Assembly: GCA_934359535.1 (NCBI GenBank)
Contig: CAKRLN010000011.1
Span: forward strand, 1-17,925
Length of the DNA stretch: 17,925 bases
From: an uncultured Lachnospiraceae bacterium
Lineage (GTDB): Bacteria; Bacillota; Clostridia; Lachnospirales; Lachnospiraceae
Direction of reading: 5' to 3'
In this document: in pieces, positions 8,986 through 15,553 of the stretch
Layout of the letters: the number at the start of each line of letters is the position of its first letter
How positions within the stretch are numbered: position 1 is the first letter of the stretch
The notes under the pieces: generated by a model
The model's input: the letters and a program-made list of their open reading frames with translations, nothing else
Told to the model about the DNA's origin: nothing
Databases searched by the model: none
Program-made: the position numbers and the translations under genes

Positions 8986-10353
8986 TTATAACAGCTTGCG
9001 CTTTGCCGGCTTCGGTTTTGGGGCAGGAGCTGTAGAAGCTGCTGAAGAAACCGGGGCAGACGTTGCAAGTGCGGCAGAAGAGGTTTTCGAAGCCGTCAGG
9101 GAATTCCGCCCACCGGCAACGGTTCCGTTCACAAGCGTATTTGTGGAGGAGGTTCTTGGAGCGGTCACTGTTTTTGCGATGGCGCGTTCTGTTTTCTCGG
9201 AGCGGATCTTCTTCTCATGGAACCGCTTTGCTGTCTCCTGAATGCGGTCATCTGCGACAAATAGGCGCAGGGTGTCCTCATGGATCGCGATCCGGTTATC
9301 CATCGTCTTCATAATATCAACAATCTGGGTGTGTCTTGCGATTGTTGGATTGCTCAAGTCATAGAGCTGGTTATTGTCAATTCGTAAAAGCAGAGGCTTC
9401 ATAAAATCATTTGGATTCTCGACAAGTACGATCGCCTTTTTGCCATTCGCAAGATCAACGCTTGCGCCTGCCGGAACGATATGGATACAGTCAGCGAGTG
9501 CATCCACAACGGTTTTGGAATATTCGTCTGGATCGGACTGGAGCTTTTGCATGGCAATGATCTCGGAAACTGGTGCGTAATCGACATTCATGGCGGTCAG
9601 AATATCGTATTCATCTGCGGTCTGTAAAACTGCGGACATGGCGATCAGATCCTGGCTTGCCTTAGAAATCGGACGTTTGATGCTCTTTCGGAAAATAAAA
9701 TACTCAATCAATGGCATCGTGCGGTCTGCAAGCTGTGTGCGGTCAAAATGCGAATTCAGGTCATCGTAGCCCTTTTCAAGACAGAGCTGTATCGTATCGC
9801 GGTCTCCCCCAGACATGTGGCTTCCCTTCATAAGCACCGTCGTTGGAACATAGAGATAGCCGATGTTATAGAGCAGTGCTGCGGTTACCATCGCGGACTG
9901 CAGCTCTTTGGTAAATTTCATCTTGTGTGCGATCATGGCAGTCAGGATTGCAGTGTTAATCATATGCTTATACATGAAATCATCCGCACTTCTGAGATTC
10001 TGGGTAAAATTAATCGGATGGTCTAAAGCTCCGTAGTGTGTGATGATGTGGTTGACAAGCTCCTTAAAATCAGCCGGAACCTTCCCCTTTTGGATGGCTT
10101 CGAGGCAGTCGCGCAGCTTAAACATATAGATCGTCTGGTTCTGTTCAAATGCAATATCCTCTTTGGAAAGCGGAGGAAGCGGCTCCGCCGGTTCTAATAC
10201 ATAGATTCCGATCAGACCGAAATTCGAGATACTGCCAATCGCGGGTGCAGTCAGCCTGGAGTCCCTGTCATACAGAAGAATTCCCATTTTATTGTAGATC
10301 GGCTTTGCAAGACGCATGCCGGGTTTTAAATTTTCAGTTCGGATAAATTGCAT
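8986..10353 (-). CDS. Degenerate HD-GYP-like signalling protein, probably non-catalytic
   Basis: 455 residues. The N-terminus (IRTENLKPGMRLAKPIYNKMGILLYDRDSRLT, read over residues 4-35) resembles the start of bacterial HD-GYP proteins. Residues 105-310 follow the HD-GYP helical layout, but the HD dyad region reads ALLYNIGYLYVPTTVL (159-174) where active enzymes have LLHDIGK-x-x-IP. So His-Asp is replaced by Tyr162-Asn163 and the GK lysine by Tyr166. H130 and the ADEYD motif (246-250) remain, but no HHEK..GYP signature is visible. Metal binding and cyclic-di-GMP hydrolysis look unlikely; a c-di-GMP binding or scaffold role is possible. Residues about 395-455 are a low-complexity Ser/Thr/Ala tail ending in Pro-Lys repeats. 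GGAGG 9 bases before ATG supports the start. It is a single-gene unit. Confidence 0.75.
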   Translation of the reverse strand: MQFIRTENLKPGMRLAKPIYNKMGILLYDRDSRLTAPAIGSISNFGLIGIYVLEPAEPLPPLSKEDIAFEQNQTIYMFKLRDCLEAIQKGKVPADFKELVNHIITHYGALDHPINFTQNLRSADDFMYKHMINTAILTAMIAHKMKFTKELQSAMVTAALLYNIGYLYVPTTVLMKGSHMSGGDRDTIQLCLEKGYDDLNSHFDRTQLADRTMPLIEYFIFRKSIKRPISKASQDLIAMSAVLQTADEYDILTAMNVDYAPVSEIIAMQKLQSDPDEYSKTVVDALADCIHIVPAGASVDLANGKKAIVLVENPNDFMKPLLLRIDNNQLYDLSNPTIARHTQIVDIMKTMDNRIAIHEDTLRLFVADDRIQETAKRFHEKKIRSEKTERAIAKTVTAPRTSSTNTLVNGTVAGGRNSLTASKTSSAALATSAPVSSAASTAPAPKPKPAKRKLL

Positions 10354-10377
10354 AATCTTTGTCCTCCAGTTGCCGTA

Positions 10378-10407
10378 ATTTTAGCATGTTTTACTAATAT
10401 AACACAA
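10378..10407 (-). promoter_or_regulatory. Putative promoter of the HD-GYP-like gene, with an 11-bp direct repeat
   Basis: On the - strand: -35 TTGTGT (complement of 10402-10407), an 18-base spacer, and extended -10 TGC-TAAAAT (TAAAAT is the complement of 10378-10383), 25 bases before the ATG. On the + strand AATTTTAGCAT occurs twice (10377-10387 and 10406-10416), 29 bases apart centre to centre; one copy covers the -10 and the other the -35 edge, so a regulator may bind both. The promoter is a motif match only. Confidence 0.5.
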
Positions 10408-10456
10408 TTTTAGCATATTGATAGCGGAAAAACAACGAGTGAACGATAATGTGTGA

Positions 10457-11773
10457 TTATGGATTGAACCGAGGAACCCCTTTTAACGTAATGATTGTGT
10501 GGAAGGTATGTGTCGGTTCAGCATAGTATACTTCCAGATCACCCTGATAACGTGCAGCGATCCGCTCGACGCTCTTTAAGCCATAGCCGTGAAAGCCGTC
10601 CTCAGATTTTGTTGTGACAAGCTGTCCGGCGGAATTGAACGGATTTCTGCCACAGGAGTTGATCAGTGAGATCACGGTCATGGAAATCTTCTGCCGGTAG
10701 CTGACACTGAGCTCGATATAGGAATGTGGGAAGGCTTCGGCGGCACGGATGGCATTATCGAGAATATTGCAAAAGATCCCGGTCAGTTCATCATCAGTGA
10801 TAAAATTGATGCTCCGGCTCCGGATATCCGTCCGCAGCTCGATCTGTTTTTCGGCACACTGGCTGGCATAGCGGGCAAGGATGCAGTTGAGCAGCTCATT
10901 GTCACAGACGCGGACAGCAGTGCGCAGATTGGAGGATTCGTACAGATGCTCGATGTAGGATGCCACTTCTTTGGAGCCGCCATCGGCATTGAGGGCGGCA
11001 ATTGCCTGCAAATGCTTTCGGATATCGTGGATTAAAATTTTCTGGTTTTCATCCTGCTTTAGCACTGCCTTCTGATACTCGGCATATGCAGATTCCTTCT
11101 GGCGTTGTAAGCAGAGTTCAAGATACTGCTCGTGTTTCTTCTGTAAGTCATTATAGAACCACAGGACGAGAAAATTTAAAAGCAGCACCAGAATGGCACT
11201 TATGGACACAAGCGTATCCAGAAAAGGCGAAAGCTTTACTGATTCAACAATGTCGCAGAAGGTAATGCAGGTAAAATATGAAAAAATACCGGTAAGCGTA
11301 AGCAGGAGCGTACCCCGGTTATGGATCGCGGAAGTCGTTTTTTTCTTTAATATAAGCCATGAGACGATGGTCAGGCAGAAAAAATATAAAAGCTTTGACA
11401 GGACGAAAAAAAGCAGCCGTTGTGACAGGAGAATTCCGTCTGTCCAGTAGTTATAGGTCAGCTGGGCGAGCAGCATAGAGCAAAGCAGCTCGCTCAGTGT
11501 CATAAAGGCGGTGCATAAAAGTGCATGGAATGCCGCCGCGTACCATTCCAGCTTATAGCAGCAAAACAGATAGATTCCGCTTACTAGGAAAAAAACAATA
11601 CTGTTTAAGGTCGTTATATGTGCAAAGGAACAGAAAAAGGCTGCACTGTAGCAGAAAAGCAGTGTGACCAGATTCCGAAGGAGTGTGGTTTTGCTCTGAA
11701 AAATCGTATTGCTGTACTGAAACAGGATCGCAGCTTCTGTCGAATAGGCTGTGAAGAATGTCAATGTAATCAT
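10457..11773 (-). CDS. agrC: AgrC-like GHKL sensor histidine kinase
   Basis: 438 residues. The N-terminal about 207 residues are strongly hydrophobic with six or seven predicted membrane helices (roughly 4-20, 31-50, 56-72, 78-104, 117-142, 154-176, 186-207), the layout of AgrC peptide receptors. A coiled-coil linker (about 208-245) leads to the phosphoacceptor His249 in HDIRKH, then a GHKL ATPase domain with the N box NILDNAIRA (336-344; N336, D339, N340) and G box GYGLKSV (396-402). This is HPK10-type architecture. In this family the kinase senses a cyclic peptide outside the cell and phosphorylates a LytTR regulator. The gene starts 6 bases after the response-regulator stop, and a cognate peptide gene lies about 1.4 kb away, so AgrC function is a strong inference. 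Ligand specificity cannot be read. Confidence 0.9.
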   Translation of the reverse strand: MITLTFFTAYSTEAAILFQYSNTIFQSKTTLLRNLVTLLFCYSAAFFCSFAHITTLNSIVFFLVSGIYLFCCYKLEWYAAAFHALLCTAFMTLSELLCSMLLAQLTYNYWTDGILLSQRLLFFVLSKLLYFFCLTIVSWLILKKKTTSAIHNRGTLLLTLTGIFSYFTCITFCDIVESVKLSPFLDTLVSISAILVLLLNFLVLWFYNDLQKKHEQYLELCLQRQKESAYAEYQKAVLKQDENQKILIHDIRKHLQAIAALNADGGSKEVASYIEHLYESSNLRTAVRVCDNELLNCILARYASQCAEKQIELRTDIRSRSINFITDDELTGIFCNILDNAIRAAEAFPHSYIELSVSYRQKISMTVISLINSCGRNPFNSAGQLVTTKSEDGFHGYGLKSVERIAARYQGDLEVYYAEPTHTFHTIITLKGVPRFNP

Positions 11774-11779
11774 AATCCA

Positions 11780-12487
11780 TTACCTCGTGCTTTCCAGATA
11801 TAATAAATAGGCAGCTTTAAACTGGGCATATTTCCGCCGGGTGAGATAGGCAGTCAGTTCCCGGCAGTCCAGCCGGATCGTGGAATGGTCAAAGCCTATG
11901 ATATGGCTCAGGTTTACAAGAAAGCTCCGGTGTGTCTGAAAGAACAGATTATGTGGGAGCTGTGTCAGCCAGTATTGCATATTACAGATAGAGTAGTAGG
12001 ATCGTGTCGTCGTGTGAACGGTCACTTTCCGGTCTGCAGCTTCGATCATTACAAGTTCAGAAAGCAGAACCGTCTGGATGCCATCTCTTGTTTCCAATGC
12101 AACGGGACGGGAAATGGAGCTGTACTGTGTGAGCGCATCATCGAGATTATAAAAGAGCCGTCCCCGGTCGAGAGGCTTGGTCAGGTAACGGAATACATGG
12201 AAACGCATCGCATCATCCAGATATTCGAGATAAGAAGTGATAACGAAGATGATCACATCCGGATTTTTGGCTTTTAGCTCATTTCCGACATAGATTCCGC
12301 TTACACCGGGCATTTCAATATCGAGAAAGACCAGATCCTTTTCTCCATGGTCGTCCAGAAGTGCCTCTCCGTCTGGAAAACAGACGATTTCCGGGAGCTT
12401 CAGTTTGCTGTGCCGGAAATACTGGATCAGAAGGTTTTGCATTTGTTCTATGATTGTGGGATCATCGTCGCAGATTAGAATTCGCAT
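11780..12487 (-). CDS. agrA: AgrA-like LytTR response regulator
   Basis: 235 residues. The receiver domain (1-122) has the acidic pocket D7-D8-D9, phosphoacceptor Asp56 in FLDIEMPG, Thr84 and Lys104 in YLTKPLD. The LytTR DNA-binding domain spans about 128-232 with the family motif FFQTHRSFLVNL (182-193) and the end region YLTRRKYAQFKAAY. LytTR regulators typically bind direct repeats of about 9 bp upstream of target promoters. It is the first gene of a two-gene operon with the kinase downstream (6-base gap). AGGCAGGA just upstream of ATG provides the ribosome site and is also one arm of an inverted repeat. Likely targets are agrDB and perhaps its own operon (inference). Confidence 0.92.
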   Translation of the reverse strand: MRILICDDDPTIIEQMQNLLIQYFRHSKLKLPEIVCFPDGEALLDDHGEKDLVFLDIEMPGVSGIYVGNELKAKNPDVIIFVITSYLEYLDDAMRFHVFRYLTKPLDRGRLFYNLDDALTQYSSISRPVALETRDGIQTVLLSELVMIEAADRKVTVHTTTRSYYSICNMQYWLTQLPHNLFFQTHRSFLVNLSHIIGFDHSTIRLDCRELTAYLTRRKYAQFKAAYLLYLESTR

Positions 12488-12494
12488 GTGGTTA

Positions 12495-12547
12495 TCCTGC
12501 CTTTGTAAATATAAAATATTGTATTACATCAGGCAGGAAAAGCGCAA
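12495..12547 (-). promoter_or_regulatory. Promoter and candidate operator of the agrA-agrC operon
   Basis: On the - strand: -35 TTGCGC (complement of 12542-12547), an 18-base spacer and -10 TACAAT (complement of 12518-12523). An exact 8-bp inverted repeat TCCTGCCT / AGGCAGGA (12495-12502 and 12531-12538) brackets the -10, with one arm in the promoter spacer and the other at the ribosome site. The heptamer TGTATTA (12520-12526) overlaps the -10. Because one arm is upstream of the start of transcription, the repeat is more likely a protein-binding site than an RNA hairpin. Confidence 0.5.
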
Positions 12548-12587
12548 GATTTCTTCGTGAAAAGACATAAAATGTGTATGGTTGGTG

Positions 12588-12938
12588 TTATTGGATATGG
12601 GAAGGTGGAAGATTGATGGGCTTCTTCTGAATAAAAAATGTAAGGATATGCTCGATCAGCTCAAGATCCTGTTTCTCGCAGAGACGGAGCATGTCTGCTA
12701 AATTTTGTGGAAGATCATTTGGATGCATGCAGCCGAGAAGGAGATAATCGGGGGTTACATTCAGGGCATTGCAGATATCGGTAAAGATGTCGAGGCTTGG
12801 ATGTTCTCTTCCATTTTCAATCGATGACAGATGATTGTTGGATATGCCAAGCTGTTCGGCAAGCGTGCTCTGCCTGATATGAAGTTCTTTGCGGCGCTGA
12901 CTGATCCGTCTTCCCATTTCCTGATACTGTTGATACAT
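12588..12938 (-). CDS. Xre-family helix-turn-helix regulator in the agr locus
   Basis: 116 residues with the start I chose. Residues about 8-62 are a Cro/C1-type HTH (GRRISQRRKELHIRQSTLAE, then LGISNNHLSSIENGREHPSL), followed by LNVTPDYLLLG, a common Xre tail. The C-terminal third is a short unassigned helical part. A longer reading from TTG 12962 adds 8 residues, but ATG 12938 has GGAGGT 7 bases upstream and the TTG has no such site. The gene lies between the agrA-agrC operon (100-base gap) and the divergent agrDB, and four TGTATTA/TAATACA heptamers lie just upstream of its start. It probably represses itself and perhaps agrDB, giving the signalling circuit a second control input (inference). 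No effector domain is visible. Confidence 0.88.
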   Translation of the reverse strand: MYQQYQEMGRRISQRRKELHIRQSTLAEQLGISNNHLSSIENGREHPSLDIFTDICNALNVTPDYLLLGCMHPNDLPQNLADMLRLCEKQDLELIEHILTFFIQKKPINLPPSHIQ

Positions 12939-12992
12939 GACTGATACCTCCAATTGTTCCAATCATATCAATGTGCAAATTGAAAATGAAGA

Positions 12993-13059
12993 ATGTATTA
13001 AAGAATAATTCTGTAATACATTATATTTAATACATGTGTAACAAAAATATTCTGTATTA
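12993..13059. promoter_or_regulatory. Four-copy heptamer array (TGTATTA/TAATACA) in the xre-agrD divergent region
   Basis: ATGTATTA at 12993-13000, TAATACAT at 13014-13021, TAATACAT at 13028-13035 and TGTATTA at 13053-13059. The first two form an inverted repeat, the middle two a direct repeat with 14-base period, and the outer right copy reverses again. A - strand TATAAT lies between the middle two (complement of 13020-13025), a candidate -10 for xre. The array suits an operator for the Xre protein or the LytTR regulator. The surrounding DNA is very AT-rich, which raises the chance frequency of such words. Confidence 0.5.
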
Positions 13060-13089
13060 GATTATAAAAAATACAAAATAAAGGGAAAA

Positions 13090-13164
13090 ATGCGGGATGA
13101 TGACAAAATACTGCGTTTCAAGATGAAGGAGTGGAAAAAAAGGAAAAGATATGTTAAATTTTAA
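13090..13164 (+). CDS. Possible 24-residue cationic peptide upstream of agrD
   Basis: ATG 13090 to TAA 13162-13164, with AAAGGG about 4 bases before the start, giving a plausible but closely spaced ribosome site. The peptide begins MRDDDKILRFKMKEW and continues with a Lys/Arg block ending YVKF; by count it has 11 basic and 4 acidic residues. It lies between the heptamer array and agrD, so it would be a leader gene of the agrDB transcript. It may be a random open frame in AT-rich DNA, a leader peptide, or a small secreted or regulatory peptide. I do not recognise a family. Confidence 0.25.
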   Translation: MRDDDKILRFKMKEWKKRKRYVKF

Positions 13165-13204
13165 GTACAGCATTCAATGATTAATACGAAAGAGGAGGAG
13201 GATC

Positions 13205-13357
13205 ATGAAAGTAAAAAAAACAAAACAGACAGCTGCAAAAGTGGCTTCGAATATTTTAACAGCTACGTTGAAACTGGAAGCAAACAATGCGTCGTGTTCG
13301 TGGATTTATGAACCAAAACAGCCGGAGGCAATTAAGCGGTTTCAGAAGGTGAAATGA
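13205..13357 (+). CDS. agrD: AgrD-like cyclic lactone autoinducer peptide precursor
   Basis: 50 residues, ATG 13205 to TGA 13355-13357, with AGGAGGAGG immediately upstream (about 13192-13200). The N-terminus (MKVKKTKQTAAKVASNILTA) is basic with an amphipathic stretch, as membrane-associated AgrD leaders are. The core is NNAS-Cys31-SWIY and the tail starts EPKQPEAIKRF. AgrB cuts before the acidic, proline-containing tail, so the ring should be a thiolactone between Cys31 and Tyr35, with an exocyclic tail of unknown length. The layout Cys plus four residues followed by [EQ]PKxPE is typical of clostridial AgrD proteins. TGA overlaps the agrB ATG (ATGA), so translation is coupled. The exact mature peptide is a prediction. 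Confidence 0.93.
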   Translation: MKVKKTKQTAAKVASNILTATLKLEANNASCSWIYEPKQPEAIKRFQKVK

Positions 13358-13932
13358 GCATCGAACGTTATATTTCTGCAAAGCTGATCGAATATGAGGC
13401 GATTGCGCCGGAGGATGAAGAGCTGTATTGCTATGCAGTACACTGTCTGTTTCTGGCAATAATTCCATTTGTCATTTCCATGGTGATTGGTGTCTTGCTT
13501 GGCAAAGCACCGGAGTGTCTCTGGATCGTGGTTCCGTTTATGCTGATGCGGAAATTCAGCGGAGGGCATCATGCCAAAACACAATGGCGTTGTTTCCTGG
13601 AATCGTCATGTGTGATGTATGTGGCGATTGAAGCATCTGTTTTTCTGACAGACGGAAGTGCGGTTCGGATTGGCATGGTGCTTGCGGTTCTCTGGCTTGC
13701 AGTGTTCAGCCCGATCGATTCGGAAAACCGGAGATTAAGCAGTCAGCAGAAGAAAGTTTATAAACGTACGGCAATTACAATGAGCATGATGTTTGTGCTG
13801 CTGTATGGGATTTTGTCCGTTTTTCACTGGCGGGATGCCGCCGTGTCAGTTGCGATCGGAATTATCCTTTGTGCGGTTATGCAGATGCCGTGTCTGTTTA
13901 AAGACATTCGGATGAAATTGAAGAACGAATGA
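13354..13932 (+). CDS. agrB: AgrB-like membrane endopeptidase processing the autoinducer
   Basis: 192 residues, the usual AgrB size. AgrB cleaves the AgrD C-terminal tail and forms the thiolactone during export. The catalytic signature is clear in RKFSGGHHAKTQWRCF (66-81): His73 and Cys80 are spaced seven apart, as are the essential His and Cys of Staphylococcus aureus AgrB. Membrane helices are predicted at about 32-50, 54-65, 83-97, 106-119, 139-155 and 160-176. ATG 13354 overlaps the agrD stop (ATGA). A strong terminator hairpin starts 8 bases after the stop, so agrDB forms a short unit distinct from the ABC genes. The order agrD-agrB is opposite to the staphylococcal agrBDCA order. Confidence 0.96.
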   Translation: MSIERYISAKLIEYEAIAPEDEELYCYAVHCLFLAIIPFVISMVIGVLLGKAPECLWIVVPFMLMRKFSGGHHAKTQWRCFLESSCVMYVAIEASVFLTDGSAVRIGMVLAVLWLAVFSPIDSENRRLSSQQKKVYKRTAITMSMMFVLLYGILSVFHWRDAAVSVAIGIILCAVMQMPCLFKDIRMKLKNE

Positions 13933-13939
13933 GGCAAAG

Positions 13940-13975
13940 AGCCACTTATCTGGGAAAGATAGGTGGTTTCTTTTT
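13940..13975 (+). terminator. Intrinsic terminator after agrB
   Basis: Near-perfect 12-bp hairpin AGCCACTTATCT (13940-13951) / AGATAGGTGGTT (13957-13968) with a 5-base loop and two G-T wobble pairs, followed by TC and T5. It lies between the agrB stop (13932) and the permease ribosome site (14030), so the ABC operon is probably transcribed separately or only by read-through. Confidence 0.88.
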
Positions 13976-14039
13976 CGGGGATATGTGTGATCGGATCATT
14001 GAGGCTGAAATCTATTTAGGGAGAGCAGAGGAGAGGGCA

Positions 14040-14906
14040 ATGACACAATTTCAAAGGCTTTTTTGTATGGAATGGAAAAAGGCAGTACACAATCGTTTCT
14101 TTCCATGTGCGATCGCTTTCGGAAGCTTATTTGCCATGATGAGCGCATTGCATGAAATAAACGCCTACAGGCTGGCGCAGAAACAGCTTCAGGAACTTGG
14201 CGGAGATCCGATGGTACAGGCATACACGCTGTATAATCACTGGATTGGCGGAGAAACCCAGTCATTTGGCAGTACATTATTTTATATGCTGATCCCGATA
14301 CTTGCCGTGCTGCCATACGGATGGTCGTACTGCACGGAAAAGAGAAGCGGATATACCAATATGATCATGACAAGGAGTGGGAAAGGAAGTTATCTTCTGG
14401 CAAAAACGATCGCGGCATTTCTCTCCGGCGGAGTCAGTGTCATACTTCCACTGATCGGGAATTTCCTTTTGATTGCATGCTTTGTTCCGGCAGTAAAGCC
14501 ATCCATTCTATATCATACATTCTATTCCAGTCCCCATGGGTCTATGTGGTCATGGATTTTTTATCAGTGTCCGGTCCTGTTTGTCATTTTTTATCTGCTG
14601 TTGGATTTTCTGTTTGCCGGATTATTTGCAGTTACGGCAATGGCATTTTCCGTATGGGTAAAAAATCCGGTTGTGGTAATCCTGTTACCGTTTTTGATGA
14701 CACTTGTACTCCAACTGGGGCATATTTTTTTGCATGATCATTTTTATAAAGAAATATCTCCGTTATACTTTTTACATGCAGCCTGTGTGCAGAATTTTAC
14801 CGATGCCCGCATAATCCTGTCAGAAGCGGCGGGCATGCTTTTGTTTTCTCTGATCGTTCTTGGAAAAGAAGGAAGTATATCTGGAAAATGGAGCAGTACA
14901 TTATGA
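14040..14906 (+). CDS. ABC-2-type transporter permease
   Basis: 288 residues with about six membrane helices (roughly 19-35, 78-95, 118-149 as one or two, 176-205, 210-231, 260-275). The cytoplasmic N-terminus MTQFQRLFCMEWKKAV and a later EKRSGYTNMIMTRSGKGSYLLAK loop are typical of ABC-2 permeases of the bacteriocin-export or peptide-resistance type. The frame opens earlier, at 13929, but that stretch runs through the terminator; AGGAGAGGG at 14029-14037 directly before ATG 14040 decides the start. The stop overlaps the ATPase ATG (ATGA), so the two subunits are coupled. Substrate unknown; the context suggests peptide export, self-protection or an output of the agr circuit (inference). Confidence 0.85.
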   Translation: MTQFQRLFCMEWKKAVHNRFFPCAIAFGSLFAMMSALHEINAYRLAQKQLQELGGDPMVQAYTLYNHWIGGETQSFGSTLFYMLIPILAVLPYGWSYCTEKRSGYTNMIMTRSGKGSYLLAKTIAAFLSGGVSVILPLIGNFLLIACFVPAVKPSILYHTFYSSPHGSMWSWIFYQCPVLFVIFYLLLDFLFAGLFAVTAMAFSVWVKNPVVVILLPFLMTLVLQLGHIFLHDHFYKEISPLYFLHAACVQNFTDARIILSEAAGMLLFSLIVLGKEGSISGKWSSTL

Positions 14907-15553
14907 ATATAAAAATAGAAAATGTGACAAAGACAATCAAAGGAAAGAGGATTATCGATCACGTTGATATGATGCTGTATTCCGGAATGGTATATGGGCT
15001 GGCGGGGGAGCATGGTTCTGGAAAAACCATGCTAATGCGGCTGATCGCCGGTCTGATCTATCCAACGGAGGGAACCGTTACCGTGGATCATATGATTCTG
15101 GGAACGGATATTTCTTTCCCGAAACGTATGGGATTTCTGATCGAAAAGCCGGTATTTCTGGATTCGTATTCCGGAAAAGAAAATTTGCAGTTTCTGACTT
15201 CTGTTTGGAACCAGATTTCAGACCAGCAGATTGATGCGGTTATGGAAAAGGTTGGACTTGAACCAGATTTCGGGAAGAAGTACAGAGAATATTCTCCGGA
15301 AATGAAACAGCGGCTTGGAATCGCAGCCGCAATTATGGAAGAACCAGAGCTGTTACTATTGGATGAACCTGCAACTACCTTCGATGCGTCAGGCTTTCAC
15401 ATGTTAAAGCAGATCGTAAGGGAGCAGAAAGAAAAAGGCGCATTGATTCTTGTATCCGGCTGTGATGTGAAAATGCTGAGAGAACTTTCGGATGTGATCT
15501 ATGAGGTTTACGATGGAAAAATCCGGCGGATAGAAAGGCGAAGCACGGTGTGA
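14903..15553 (+). CDS. ABC transporter ATP-binding protein with atypical signature and H-loop
   Basis: 216 residues from ATG 14903, chosen because it overlaps the permease stop (ATGA) with GGAG 9 bases before it; ATG 14888 would add 5 residues without a good ribosome site. Walker A is GEHGSGKT (35-42) and Walker B LLLLDEP (150-156, with Asp154 and Glu155). Two key motifs deviate. The signature reads SPEMKQR (131-137), where this subfamily normally has SLGMKQR or SxGQ. The H-loop reads LVSGCDV, with Cys187 where the switch histidine of ILxSSH should be. The Q-loop position has IEKP, as in BcrA-like ATPases. It may hydrolyse ATP weakly or gate the permease in another way. It partners the permease before it. 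Confidence 0.9.
   Translation: MNIKIENVTKTIKGKRIIDHVDMMLYSGMVYGLAGEHGSGKTMLMRLIAGLIYPTEGTVTVDHMILGTDISFPKRMGFLIEKPVFLDSYSGKENLQFLTSVWNQISDQQIDAVMEKVGLEPDFGKKYREYSPEMKQRLGIAAAIMEEPELLLLDEPATTFDASGFHMLKQIVREQKEKGALILVSGCDVKMLRELSDVIYEVYDGKIRRIERRSTV

Noticed and set aside
8996..9314. + strand frames with Ala/Glu-rich translation opposite the tail of the HD-GYP-like gene
   Set aside because: They are complements of the low-complexity tail and have no ribosome sites.
12939..12962. N-terminal extension of the Xre protein from a TTG codon at 12962
   Set aside because: ATG 12938 has GGAGGT at ideal spacing and the extra 8 residues are not part of the HTH domain.
13151..13180. Nine-codon frame MLNFKYSIQ just before agrD
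   Set aside because: Too short to distinguish from chance, although AAGGA lies upstream.
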